A DNA stretch of 64,000 nucleotides from Notolepis coatsorum (GCA_963971535.1 OZ020592.1:58333464-58397463), one strand, 5' to 3'. Positions 29,218-40,744 are shown, counted from the first letter of the stretch. Numbers and translations: made by a program. The notes: generated from the letters alone by a model not told the origin.

Positions 29218-31503
29218 TTGTGTGCGTATGTACCCGTTCGCTCATGTGGTCAGTGGCCAGAGTTGGGTCCACAGGACTTATCCAAGTCCCATGTGCAGCA
29301 GTTAGAAAGGCTGGTGTCCATGGGACAGAGCCCATTGCCGGTCATCACTCATGAGGAATTGTACGACAAGCAGTGCCAGGACCCTGTTACTAGTAGAGTT
29401 AAATTCTTTGTAGATAGAGGCCGCCGCCCATCTCGAAGAGAGAGAGTTCATGAGTCAAAAGAAACAAACCGCACACTGAGACAGTGGGGAAAACTCACAA
29501 CCAAATTAGGAGTGTTGTACCGTGTTTCAAAACACGTTGTGAGTAAGAAGAAGGTCTTTCAATATGTTGTACCGAGCGCTCTGAGAGGACAGGTGCTGAA
29601 AGGGGTACATGATGAGGCTGGTCACCAGGGCCAGCAGCGCACATTGTGGCTCACTAGACAACGTTTCTATTGGGACTCCATGGAAAAGGATGTCAAAGAA
29701 TATGTGAGTCATTGTAAGAGATGTGTACTGAGCAAAGCACCTGAGCCTGAGGCTAGGGCTCCGCTGGTATCTATAGTCACCACTGCACCACTGGAGTTGG
29801 TGTGTATTGACTTTTGGTCGGCTGAGGATGCCAATAATAAGTCCATTGATGTGCTTGTTATATCTGACCATTTTACCAAACTAGCATGTGCTTACCCGTG
29901 TCCCAATCAATCTGCCAAGACAGTGGCTAGGGTGCTCTGGAATAATTTTTTTTCTGTTTATGGTTTTGCAGCCTGCATTCATAGCGACAGAGGGGCTAAT
30001 TTTGAGAGTGCACTCATAGCAGAAATGCTTAAGATGGCAGGGGTTGAAAAATCCCATACCACGCCATACCATCCTATGGGAAATGGACAAGCAGAACGTC
30101 TAAACCGCACTTTAGGTAGTATGATCCGTGCTTTGCCACCTCGTTCCAAGGTGAAATGGCCTCAGATGTTGAACACTTTGACGTTTGCTTATAATTGCAC
30201 AGTGCATGAGACCACAGGGCTCCCACCCTTCTTTTTGATGTTTGGCCGCACTCCAAGATTACCTGTCGATGTCATGTTTGAGAGTGTCCTTTTGGATGGA
30301 GATACGGTGGATGTGGATAAGTATGTCCAGTCACTGGGAAAGGATCTGAGGGAAGCAATGGCACTTGCTCAAAAGCATGCTGAGAAGCAACAGACCAGGC
30401 AAGCTGAGGTGTATAATAGACAGTTAAAGGGACATGCGGTAGAGAAGGGGGATCGGGTCTTGCTGGCAAATAAGGGGGAGCGAGGCAAGAAAAAGATAGC
30501 TGACCGCTGGGAGAGTGCCGTCTATACTGTAGTGTGTAGAAACAGTGTGCTGAACATATACAGTATCCGTCATCCTGTCACAGGGAGGATTAAGACTGTT
30601 CATAGGAATTTGATTATGCCCGTCAATTTCCTGCCTCTGCCGTCATGGGATGAGCCAGAGATTGAGGTGTCTATTCCTGGCACTGTTCCGAGTGAGGAAA
30701 TGACAGATGATTCTGATCAGGATGAGCTGAGAACTGCCCGGTGGGTTGCTCATCTTCCTGAGTCCAGTGTGGAGGGGGTAGTAGATACCGTGACAGGGAC
30801 GGGTGTATCAGAGCCGGCAGAGGAGCAGGTGGGAAGTATGGGTAGTGATCAACATCATAGAATTACACTTGAGACACATAATGGTGGGGAGCAGGAGTGT
30901 AAACTGAAGAAACCACGCCACTTTTGGATGGAGGGACCAGATGCAGATGTTGAATCAGAGGAGTCATACTCTGTAATTGTTTATCAGGACAGTGATCAGT
31001 CGTCAGACACGACGACTGTGGAATCGGGCACTGAGGACATGATGGTTTCGGGGAAGGCCCCCTGTAGTTCATCCTTACTTGTTCCAGTGTGTGAACCTGA
31101 GTCGGCCATGTCAGGCACTGAGGACATGATGGCTTCGGGGAAGGCCCCCTGTAGTTCATCCTTACTTGTTCCAGTGTGTGAATCTGAGTCGGCCATGTCA
31201 GGCACTGAGGATATGATGGCTCAGGGGAGGGCCCCCTGTAGTTCATCCTTACTTGTTCCAGTGTGTGAACCTGAGTCGGCCATGTCAGGCACTGAGGACA
31301 TGATGGCTCCGGGGAAGGCCCCCTGTAGTTCATCCTTACTTGTTCCAGTGTGTGAACCTGGGTCGGCCGTTGTCACTGTCAAACCGAGTGTAGTTGGGGT
31401 ACCTCTAGGGGTTTACACTAGGCTGGGGAGGTTGATCACGCCAGTTAACAGGCTCATTCAGACGATGGCTGTACAGAGAGTCAGGACGCTGCTGTCATCT
31501 TAA
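29218..31503 (+). CDS. pol: Gypsy Pol: integrase and long C-terminal tail
   Basis: HHCC zinc region VHDEAGHQGQQRTLW ... YVSHCKRC, then the catalytic DDE core: D in VCIDFWSAED, D in IHSDRGANFES, E in GNGQAERLNRTL. A GPY/F-like region with GDRVLLANKGERGKKK follows. The tail is acidic and ends in four 29-residue repeats (31027-31370). All three catalytic acids are present. Codons upstream of about 29290 probably derive from the pol linker joined to the retroposon, so the true start does not exist here. It ends at TAA 31501. Confidence 0.9.
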   Translation: MCAYVPVRSCGQWPELGPQDLSKSHVQQLERLVSMGQSPLPVITHEELYDKQCQDPVTSRVKFFVDRGRRPSRRERVHESKETNRTLRQWGKLTTKLGVLYRVSKHVVSKKKVFQYVVPSALRGQVLKGVHDEAGHQGQQRTLWLTRQRFYWDSMEKDVKEYVSHCKRCVLSKAPEPEARAPLVSIVTTAPLELVCIDFWSAEDANNKSIDVLVISDHFTKLACAYPCPNQSAKTVARVLWNNFFSVYGFAACIHSDRGANFESALIAEMLKMAGVEKSHTTPYHPMGNGQAERLNRTLGSMIRALPPRSKVKWPQMLNTLTFAYNCTVHETTGLPPFFLMFGRTPRLPVDVMFESVLLDGDTVDVDKYVQSLGKDLREAMALAQKHAEKQQTRQAEVYNRQLKGHAVEKGDRVLLANKGERGKKKIADRWESAVYTVVCRNSVLNIYSIRHPVTGRIKTVHRNLIMPVNFLPLPSWDEPEIEVSIPGTVPSEEMTDDSDQDELRTARWVAHLPESSVEGVVDTVTGTGVSEPAEEQVGSMGSDQHHRITLETHNGGEQECKLKKPRHFWMEGPDADVESEESYSVIVYQDSDQSSDTTTVESGTEDMMVSGKAPCSSSLLVPVCEPESAMSGTEDMMASGKAPCSSSLLVPVCESESAMSGTEDMMAQGRAPCSSSLLVPVCEPESAMSGTEDMMAPGKAPCSSSLLVPVCEPGSAVVTVKPSVVGVPLGVYTRLGRLITPVNRLIQTMAVQRVRTLLSS
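31027..31374 (+). repeat. 87-bp coding tandem repeat, four copies
   Basis: GGCACTGAGGACATGATGG starts at 31027, 31114, 31201 and 31288, exactly 87 bp apart. Each unit encodes GTEDMM then KAPCSSSLLVPVCEPESAM, with few changes. The frame is kept because 87 is divisible by three. Confidence 0.9.
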
Positions 31504-31924
31504 AAGATGTCTCGATTTTTTTTAGTGATTCTTTTTAATTATAATTTTTTTTTTCTTTTCTTTCTTTGATTTTGCTGTGTGATTTTCTTTGGGTCATACT
31601 GGTAGTTATGGTTGTCTATTGCATTAGACATGATTTGGTAATTTTGGTGTATTCCATGGTATAAATATGTACATGGCATGTTTTTTTCTATGGTTAGATG
31701 AGGGATTAGCTACCCCTTTATTTTTCCTGATCCTTCACCGGATAGCTTTTGAGCTGGTCAACCTATTTTCTAGGTTTGGAATTAAGGGAATACACCGAGT
31801 TACATGTGACGCGTTGACTCATTGTAATTTTTTTTTATTTTCTATTTCTTTGGTTTATACTTACGCTGTTGAGTTGATTGAAGGGAACACTGTCCATGAT
31901 CTGGCATAAAACAGTAGGGGAGAA
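31504..31924 (+). other. Gypsy 3' untranslated region and polypurine tract
   Basis: T-rich sequence without genes, ending AACAGTAGGGGAGAA directly before the 3' LTR; AGTAGGGGAGAA is the polypurine tract. Confidence 0.75.
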
Positions 31925-32912
31925 TGTAGCAGAGTGAAGTTGTTATGCTAGAATCATGGACAGAAACTGTTATCTTTCATCTTAAATAAGTAGGCCAAGA
32001 CGGAAACACTCTTACTTTGAAGGAACAAAGTGGACCGAGCTCACTCTAGTGTTTTTGGAGGGGTGCCTTGGTTACTAGTTTATATTCATTTCCTCATATT
32101 GAGTTATTGATTCTCCAAACGAAATCCTTTTTGGTCTTTTATAATGGGTTTAGAGAGGATAGGTCATCTTTCCAGTTGAGTAATTGTTGTATAGTAAATA
32201 CTTTCAACCAATGTACAAAATGGTTTAGCCGGTTTGTCGACGAGAGACACGCCGGCGGAAGTGATCGCTCTCTTTGAGTTTGTCATGAACGAGAGCAGAG
32301 GTACGCCCTTTCGGTTATCTAATATCTGGTTTAATTGCTATGTATAACTTGTAAAATTGATTTATGTTTTGGTTTTGGTACTGAAATACCCTGTTGTGTG
32401 ATGACATTAATTCACCCTGTGTAAAACAGCCACAGTACCGTTGTGTGCTAACTAGTATTCTGTTTGGCAATCACAGGTGGACTACACGGTGATGATGGTA
32501 GCTCACGCCATGTTTTGTGTGTGCTGTGTTGGTTCAATAACAGGTATGAACCGTTGTTTTTGTATTTCGGTTTAATTAATGCTTACACACTGTCTTTCAT
32601 TTCATATTATTTCATATGTTTTTGCTGAAGTTGACTTGTACTGAGCTACATGTATTTAATAGTAGCTAACAATTGTTGTAACTGTGGATGGCGCGCTGTT
32701 TTGAATGTGCGCGCGCGCGCTCTCTTTGAGTTTGTCATGAACGAGAGCAGAGGTGGACTACACGGTGATGATGGTAGCTCACGCCATGTTTTGTGTGTGC
32801 TGTGTTGGTTCAATAACAGGAGATCACCAATAAAACAACCATCAATTGAGTACCATTGTCGGAGTCTACTTCCACCTCACACCAGACACAACGCAGATTG
32901 GATCACGCTACA
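31925..32912 (+). mobile_element. Gypsy element 3' LTR (988 bp)
   Basis: Same as 23308-24298 except for about four substitutions and 3 bp of short indels that I noticed, so the insertion is fairly young. It keeps both the unspliced (32276-32544) and spliced (about 32721-32820) exon copies. CAGA follows at 32913-32916. Confidence 0.92.
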
Positions 32913-33978
32913 CAGAGTAACTTGGTGATCCTTTTCTGTGTTTTATTAAATAATGATTTTCAGATTTTTAGAAATGGTCAAACTTATCCAAATATGGTAT
33001 TTTCATGGAAAACAGTGCAGCTGCAACAGATAGCACTTTAGGGATAATTTTCTATAATCCAAAAAGAATATGGATTCACTATAAAGTGCCTGTTCACTAT
33101 AAAGTGCCACGTTTTGATATATTGATCTTTAAACTTTAAGTAAATTTTTTGGAACACGCAATCTAAAACACCTTCCTCTCCCAAACCGTTCCTGCAATTG
33201 TTTTATGTTGCATGATGATCATGGATACATTTATTATGTATTGTATTTTTTATGTTTAAATATCAACATAATCTGTCTGTCCACCCTCAGTACATTTACT
33301 ATCAATATAATATAGTAGTCTGACTTCATCATCTTTTCAAACGCACACACATAGAGGGAGAATGCCCCCCCCCCCCCCCCCCTCCTTCCCAGTCCTCCTT
33401 CCAACTAGTCCCCACCCTGCTGTTCTCTGTCGCTCTGAACAGGGCTTTTAGCTTGTTGTAGCTTATGCTAACGGGACATTAATTCCGGTCTTAAACACAA
33501 CGTGGTCATAAAGGAATGGCAAGGATTGCAAAGCATGTTATATGCATTTGACCCGTTGCGGAATAAAACAGCAGGGATTTGTTTTGGGTCGCAAAAACAC
33601 TACCCTTGCTGTGTTTCAATGTCCGCGTTCCAGATCCAGACGCTACTACTGCTGAGCTGAGATACGCTACTCTGCTCACTGCTCAGCCTGCTGTGTGGAG
33701 ATGCATCCTATTGGCTGTGTGCTGGAGCGGATATGAGTCACGACACCACGGATTTTCAAAATAAGAGTATCATAATGACCTTAATGTTGCTAGCTTTCGG
33801 AGCCTAGTTATTATAGCTGGAGCTGCGCGTGGGCATAAATGAGACCCGCTATAGGATTTTCAAAATAAGACTGTTGTCATTCTATATTTTTAAAGAACAT
33901 TGCCAGGCATCTCGCGGAACCCCAGGCAGCTCTCCGCGGAACCCCTGTGTGCCGCGGAACCCCTGTTGAGAACCGCTG

Positions 33979-34113
33979 GTGTAGACTACCCTACTGTTGG
34001 TCTGTGGAGAGTGTAGACTACCCTACTGTTAGTCTGTGGAGAGTGTAGACTACCTTACTGTTGGTCTGTGGAGAGTGTAGACTACCCTACTGTTGGTCTG
34101 TGGAGAGTGTAGA
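33979..34113. repeat. 32-bp minisatellite, middle part
   Basis: Units TACTGTTGGTCTGTGGAGAG plus TGTAGACTACCC, with a few T/G variants, about four copies. Confidence 0.9.
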
Positions 34114-34115
34114 CT

Positions 34116-34475
34116 TGTGGGGCGGCGTGGCTCAGGGGTAGAGCGGGTCGTCCAATGATCGAAGGGTTGGTGGTTCGAATCCCGCTCAAGCCCATGTCCA
34201 TCCCACTGCCGTTGTGTCCTTGGGCAAGACACTTAACCTACTTGCCTCGTATGAATGTGTATGCATGTGAATGAATGTTGGTGGTGGTCGGAGGGGCCGT
34301 AGGCGATGATTATTCGCCACGCTTCCGTGAGTCTGCCTCAGGGCAGCTCTGGCTGCAATTGTAGTTTACCACCACCGGTATGACTGTGTATGAACGAATA
34401 ATGGACTCTGTAAGCACTCAGGGGTTACTGGGGTGTCACAAAGAGCGCTATATAAATCCAATTAAGAGAGAGAGA
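34116..34475 (+). mobile_element. tRNA-derived SINE in the minisatellite
   Basis: The head has A box TGGCTCAGGGG and B box GGTTCGAATCC at tRNA spacing. The body includes GTCCTTGGGCAAGACACTTA, a motif shared by fish V-SINE-like families. The tail AAGAGCGCTATATAAATCCA resembles an L2-type LINE end and is followed by (AG)n. TAGAC of the minisatellite stands on both sides. Confidence 0.8.
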
Positions 34476-34688
34476 GAGAGAGAGTAGACTACCCTACTGT
34501 TGGTCTGTGGAGAGTGTAGACTACCCTACTGTTAGTCTGTGGAGAGTGTAGACTACCTTACTGTTGGTCTGTGGAGAGTGTAGACTACCCTACTGTTGGT
34601 CTGTGGAGAGTGTAGACTACCCTACTGTTGGTCTGTGGAGTGTAGACTACCCTACTGTTGGTCTGTGGAGAGTGTAGACTACCCTACT
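34476..34688. repeat. 32-bp minisatellite, continued
   Basis: About six more units between the SINE and the solo LTR. Confidence 0.9.
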
Positions 34689-35944
34689 TGTAACTGAGGG
34701 GTACAATTCCCTGACTGTATTAATCAAGTACTGATATCATTAAATCACTACCGTCTATGTACTCCTGGCCAATACTGTACATAAGTATTATTAGATTAGA
34801 ACACTCCACAATAACACGGTTTTCCACACAAAATACTAATTTATAATATTTATTACATCAAAGGGGGTATGATATTACATTACTTTGGTCAATTGCGCTT
34901 ATAAGGCAAATAGAATGTGCATAGGCAAATCAATAGTAAATATTAAGTAATTATCTAGGGATCTTCTGGGAAAGGGTGTACTACCGGTTGTAAGCCAGCA
35001 GAGGGGGCCAAAGCTCTATGCAAGTCAATGGTTCACGGGGGCAATATCACCCCTGTGTGGTCAGCGGGGAGAGGCAGCCTGATCCCAGGGTGCGCGCCTT
35101 GCAGGTGAAGGTAGAAGCCGTGGAGTCTCTGGTACGACAGAAACGGGCTTGAGTGATGTCTCCACGGGCACGTGGATCCCACAGCCGTGGGTGTAGATGG
35201 TTCTCTGCTTCCAGCAGCGTGGTGAAGAATGAAGAATAATAATCCTTGCCGGAGAAGTGGCACTGCGGGCGGGGTGTAAATCCCCCGTGGTGCTGCTGCT
35301 GCTCCGGTGTAAATCCTCCGGTGCGGTAATGCACGGTTAAACTTGACGTTACTATACTATTAGCACGGGCAATAAGTGCTCTATGTCGACGCACAATTAC
35401 TCACTCCACGTGGTCTTTGACTCGTAATGAAGGTTTACTAATAAACAGCGAACGATACGACAAACAGACGTATTAGGATAACACGAGACTATCTTGGGGC
35501 GATGCGAGCCCTGCTCTGCCCACATTGCGTAGTGGGTGAGGCGTTGCTTGGGTAACTGAACCAGACTGAACTGAAGGCGAACTGAAAGGGAACTGCAAGG
35601 GGGGTTCTGTATTCGCCGCGACATATTTATATGTGCGGGGGGTAAACGATGGTGCCAGCCTGCTCACTGTCTCGTAGCCTTGGGCGAAAGCGGGCATGTT
35701 TGGGCAAGTCCTGGCGGTAGCTTTCAAGTCAGCTCGAGGGGGTAAGGCTTTACTCGGTACCTGGCGCCAGGGGATCGCTTCCAATAGGGGAACGAATATT
35801 ATGGTCTGTCCTGCTAGACTAAAGGGATATTCAGTGCATATTGTACAAGGAATATACAGGGGATATCAAACGATATACAAATATTATACATGGGATCTCA
35901 GGCAATAAATATATATATTCGGTTTAATCTGACCCTTTGTAACA
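34689..35944 (-). mobile_element. BEL/Pao solo LTR
   Basis: Inverse of the LTRs at 48156 and 56690: it starts TGTAACTGAGGGGTACAATT and ends GGTTTAATCTGACCC ... GTAACA. CTACT flanks both sides (34684-34688, 35945-35949). It is 1256 bp and more diverged than the full element's LTRs, so it comes from an older related insertion that lost its interior by LTR recombination. Confidence 0.9.
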
Positions 35945-36105
35945 CTACTGTTAGTCTGTGGAGAGTGTAGACTACCCTACTGTTGGTCTGTGGATAGTGT
36001 AGACTACCCTACTGTTAGTCTGTGGAGAGTGTAGACTACCCGACTGTTGGTCTGTGGAGAGTGTAGACTACCCTACTGTTAGTCTGTGGAGAGTGTAGAC
36101 TATCT
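35945..36105. repeat. 32-bp minisatellite, right end
   Basis: About five further units, ending GTAGACTATCTCATG. The 36106-36580 stretch after it has no gene; a B-box-like GGTTCAAATCC lies on the minus strand at about 36351. Confidence 0.85.
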
Positions 36106-36580
36106 CATGCCTCCTCTGATGTGGAGACACCAGCCGCTTCTTTTCACAGCTAGGAGTTTCACTTGGGAGAGCGTAACGAGCGTGGAGGTTCACAGATCCC
36201 CTCCCTGCTGAACAGGACCCCTGACCGACCAATAGGAGTTGCTATTGCAACGACCGGGACACATACCCCACCGGCTTCCCACCTGCAAACACTGCCAATT
36301 GTATTCTTAGGGAGGACTGACCAGGCCGGAGGTACTACTGACACTGGGATTTGAACCGGGTGACTCTGCAGTGCTCAAGATACTTTTAAACATGCATTAC
36401 CAAAGGCAAACAGTTGTCAGTGTACACAGGGGCTTTTATTTTTAAGTTAAGTTGCATGAAGTTTGTTTACAGTAGGGAAAACAGTTGGTAAGTCAATGAG
36501 ACTTTATAGTGTAAACTACGGATGAGTCTGACACAGTAAACCAGCACCTGCTAATGGGTTGGACCCTTTAGCTGGTTAGT

Positions 36581-36712
36581 GTGGATCCTATGGTCCCAGG
36601 TTTGAGTGGATCCTATGGTCCCAGGTTATAGTGGATCCTATGGTCCCAGGTTATAGTGGATCCTATGGTCCCAGGTTTTAGTGGATCCTATGGTCCCAGG
36701 TTCAAATCCACT
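36581..36712. repeat. 25-bp tandem repeat within a tRNA-like unit
   Basis: GTGGATCCTATGGTCCCAGG starts at 36581, 36606, 36631, 36656 and 36681. The last unit runs into GGTTCAAATCCACTCGG, a B-box-like end. A single-unit relative stands at 36931-36968 (GTGGATCCTATGGTCTAGGG), so the tandem copies grew inside a repeated tRNA-like sequence. Confidence 0.8.
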
Positions 36713-37191
36713 CGGTTACATTGGTGGCAGCAGTGGGATCTCACTGCCCTGACAATATGTATCCAGGTTTACATAGCAATGGGGGTGGGATCTCAGTTTT
36801 AACCCTGGAAAAGTGTGTGTGGATGAAAACATTTGCGAGGAAGCGCAGTTCTCAGGCGGAGGATGACAAAACTACTGGTGAGTCAGTCGCAGTCAACCAG
36901 CACATGCTAATGGGTAGATGCGGCCGCCTGTGGATCCTATGGTCTAGGGTTCAAATCCACTCGGTTATATAAGCGACCATTTTCACTTTATTTGTTATTG
37001 GCCAATGGGCTGGTTTCAGACCTAATGGGAGGCATAGCTCGACACGCTACTCAGGAAGCAGCAGCTGAATCATCTCTCCTTGGAGAGAACTTCAAGGTTC
37101 CCCCCAGCTATTATACTTTAGCATGCAAATGCAGAAATGAGCAGTAGAAATGGAGAATAAGTAGAATGTTCTTAAACTATAATCAGGCCTA
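36713..37191. other. No gene; one more tRNA-like repeat copy
   Basis: Apart from the related copy at about 36895-36970 (AACCAGCACATGCTAATGGG ... GGTTCAAATCCACTCGG) nothing can be assigned. Confidence 0.4.
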
Positions 37192-37344
37192 TCTAGGCTA
37201 GGGTGACCATATTTTGATTTCCAAAAAAGAGGACATGCTGGCCCCTAGGGCTGACCTTCAAAGCTTTTTTTGGCAATCGAAGCTTCGGGGCCGAGCTTCG
37301 ATTTTAATTCGAAGCTTCGATTAAAAAAAAAAAAAAAAAAAAAA

Positions 37345-37448
37345 ATGATCTTATGTTGTGGGACTTGTACAGCACTTTGGTAAACTTTGTTGTTTTTAAA
37401 TGTGCTCTATAAATAAAGTGGATTGGATTAATTAATTAATTAATTAAG
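37345..37448 (+). repeat. LINE-like tail with (ATTA)n
   Basis: GTACAGCACTTTGGTAAACT and TGTGCTCTATAAATAAAGTG, then ATTA repeats; an L2/Rex-like 3' end. Confidence 0.65.
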
Positions 37449-38058
37449 TAGCCCCTTTCGTGACTGTGACGCAGCCAACAAGGTTTCACTCGGCTGTGTG
37501 ATTTAATTCAAGGTGGATCGCTGTTGTCATTTGAACAACTTCAGATTTCATGGGAACTACCAATCCCCCAAATCAAGAATGTTTAAGATGAATGAAGTAA
37601 GATTTTGATTATTTGAAATATGGCCTGTGTAGACTAAACTATGCACAGAATTATGTCAGTCTACAAGGTCCGGATTCTACATGGTCCGGCAGTGTAGACC
37701 TTGTAGACTCCACTAGAGACCAATTATCAGTGAATGTTCATGCATTTTTAAGAAGGGCTACTTCCACAAAAAAACAAAGAACTCACCAAAACATCTCAGT
37801 AGCACCTTATCTAAATGTTCATATATGGAGATTCATATTTATTTATGTATTGCATGCATTTCTACATTTTATTTCCTATTTTGTTTATTCATCCCAGTAT
37901 CTTTCTTTCTTATGTGTGGAATTCTACAAGGCATGTAGGTGTATGTGTTTGAGGATGATATCCTTCAAACAGGCAATAGTGATGATATAATTTGGGCAGT
38001 GCTGAGCTGGGTTACTTTCCTCCAGTGTATTTGTCCCCCGGCCCCACCCAATGGCCCC

Positions 38059-38232
<174 letters not shown>

Positions 38233-38267
38233 AAAAAAATCGAAGTAAAAAATAAAAATGAAAATCG

Positions 38268-38650
38268 AAAAGCGAGAGACTAAACCGAACGCTCTTGTTG
38301 TTGTTAGCTTACATGCTAACGTGAATGGGATCGACCATAGCATTGCAGCTAGGCTAGCTACCATAGCAGTACAGCAGCGATTGAATGGATAAACGTTATT
38401 TAACATTGCAGAATGGGTACAATACAATACGGCTCAATACAAACAGTTGTTAAGGGAGGGTGCAGAGTCATCAACACAATGTACCACCAAGAGTGGAGAG
38501 TTTATGTCTCTCAAAAAGCGAGAGACTAAACCTAATGCTCTTGTTGTTAGCTTACATGCTAACGTGAATGGGATCGACCATAGCATTGCGGCTAGGCTAG
38601 CTACCATAGCAGTACAGCAGCTAGTTGAATGGATAAACGTTATTTCGATG
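38268..38650. repeat. Direct duplication of ~135 bp
   Basis: AAAGCGAGAGACTAAACC ... GCATTGCRGCTAGGCTAGCT ... GAATGGATAAACGTTATTT occurs at 38268-38402 and 38515-38649. A minus-oriented (ATCA)n-family retroposon end (38405-38460) lies between them. Confidence 0.85.
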
Positions 38651-38782
38651 GCACAAGCTTCGAACATAAAAAAAAAATCAAAGTAAATTATTTTTTTTAT
38701 TTTTTTACTTCGATTTTTTTTTTAAATGTTCGAAGCTTGTGCCATCGAAATAACGTTTATCCATTCAACTAGCTGCTGTACT
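38611..38782. repeat. Near-perfect palindrome, 57-bp arms
   Basis: 38611-38667 (AGTACAGCAGCTAGTTGAAT ... CTTCGAACAT) is the exact inverse of 38726-38782. The 58-bp centre is A/T-rich and also partly pairs. The DNA or an RNA from it would form a long hairpin. Confidence 0.95.
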
Positions 38783-39097
38783 ATGTAAATACAATTACAT
38801 TTAAAACATTTATGCTTAATAATCATCTGTTCTGTGCGCAACCGAGGGAACATGTATGCACGTGCGCGCGGGCGCGCGTGCACGTGGCGTTTGGGCATTT
38901 CCCATATTACGACTGCACCACTGGGGGTTACAATTTAGAGGAGAGTCTAACTTCAAGAAACAGGCTGTTCATTCAACAATGTATGTATATTTCAGTTTGT
39001 GGAGTGAATATGAGTTGCATAAGATAATAGAGTGTGAAGGTATACTGAATACTGTCTATCTGTATGTCATGTATATCATATGTTATGATGAATTGAA

Positions 39098-39214
39098 AAT
39101 GGGGGACCCTGATGTAAACAAGACGAAAGTCTTTCTCTGGTCTGCATCCCCTTAACAATTGTGTGTATTGAGCCGTACTGTATTGTACCCATTCTGCAAT
39201 CTGTTAATAAAGTT

Positions 39215-39250
<36 letters not shown>
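39098..39250 (+). repeat. Retroposon 3' end with (ATCA)n, fullest copy
   Basis: GGACCCTGATGTAAACAAGA, TGCATCCCCTTAACAATTGT, then ACCCATTCTGCAATCTGTTA, AATAAAG and ATCA repeats. The frame before it ends DPDVNKTKVFLWSASP stop, shared with the 13433 copy, so these are the last codons of a LINE-type ORF or a SINE built from it. Confidence 0.7.
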
Positions 39251-39251
<1 letters not shown>

Positions 39252-39928
39252 GGGGGTAGGAATACATACGTTTACACTTCATTCTATACTCCTGCTTGTT
39301 TTTTTTTTTATCTGTTTATTACTTGTTTTTTATTATTATTTATTTTCAATTTATGTTCGAAATAAATAAACGCATTCATTCAAGATGTTGTGTGAGCAAA
39401 AGTATAGTTAATTTACTCCCTCGAGTCTGGCCCCGCGCAGATCTCGCAGCTGTGCCCGCACAGTGCAATACTCCAATTCAGCCATTAGCAATTCAGCCAT
39501 TGGGTGGGTGGCGCTGCTGAGCGGCCCTCACAGTGCGGCCGTCAGCGCGCGGCCCTGAGAGGGCCGCTGGCTCTGCGGCTCTGCGGCTCTGCAGCTGCAT
39601 GCTTCTCCGGGACCAGTCCGCGCCATGTAAAAAGTCGCACGCCTGACATATCGACATGTAACTCGAGAACGGAGGCACGGATTTTGGTGATTCAGATGGC
39701 ATTCGAACGGCAACAAATAGCGATTTAATTCGGTAATTTATATGTTCGGTGAAAAATGCAGTCCCAAGCCTTCAGATGCTCGCAAATGGCCGTGAAACTG
39801 AAATTGAAAAACAATGAAACCCCGGACATTTCCATGAATTGATAAACCCCCCCCGGACGCCCCGGACAGGGCGTGAAAAGAGGACATGTCCGGGCAAAAG
39901 AGGACGTTTGGTCACCCTAATCTAGGCT

Positions 39929-40159
39929 GGATAACAACTAATGTGTAGAATCAGTCTGTCAATCAGTCTGATTCGTTTAGTAACTAATAACTGTCGTATT
40001 TATGCTTTAGATAAATAATCATTCATGACAAGGAGAGTACGTTAGCTTCTTTATTGCGACGTCAGCAACATGAGTGTGACTCTAATGTAGGCTAGTAGCC
40101 AACTAGCCATGTGTGGGTACTTAAACAGAAAGGTGCGCCTAGCGCACCTGTCAACATAT
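39929..40159. other. No gene seen
   Basis: Unassigned DNA between the hAT-like element and the minus-strand LINE. Confidence 0.4.
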
Positions 40160-40578
40160 TCTATATAAATGTTTTTATTTTCCTTTTTCAGAACATACAT
40201 AGAACAAGACATCACAATACAGTAGACTTAATAACAAAGACACTAACAACACTACCACTAACAACAATAATGACAATAAGCATAATAAAGACATAATATA
40301 AACTATAAAAGTACATTAACAGACATGACAAAAGACAAACAACAAAAACATGGCTCAGATGGCTACATATGTTATACAATGTATATATAGCAATAGTGGC
40401 GATTAGGGAGTCGGCTCCTGGCCAATGATAGCACCCAGTGGACTGATACAGACTGTGTGTGTGGAGTGTGTACGTTTGTTTTGTATGTGTGTGTTTTATA
40501 TCTGTGTGTGTGTTTTATGTGTGTGTTTAGTACAGTATGCATGTGTGTTTTATGTGTGCATGTTTTATATGTGTGAGT

Positions 40579-40726
<148 letters not shown>

Positions 40727-40744
40727 ATAGGCATGTACTTTTAA

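Larger units (their letters stand above)
22488..33978 (-). mobile_element. hAT element, copy 2, carrying a whole Gypsy element
   Basis: Left end CAGGGGTTCTCAACC (22488), right end TTGAGAACCGCTG (to 33978), with GTGTAGAC on both sides exactly (22480-22487, 33979-33986). Without the Gypsy insertion it is about 1.9 kb. Its right part (about 33071-33960) differs from copy 1 and includes GGAACCCCTG-type repeats, a poly(C) run at 33367-33382 and no gene. A retroposon tail is inserted at 22600-22734. Confidence 0.9.

Noticed and set aside
34116-34200. Functional tRNA gene
   Set aside because: A and B boxes are the head of a SINE with a LINE-like tail; the cloverleaf is imperfect.
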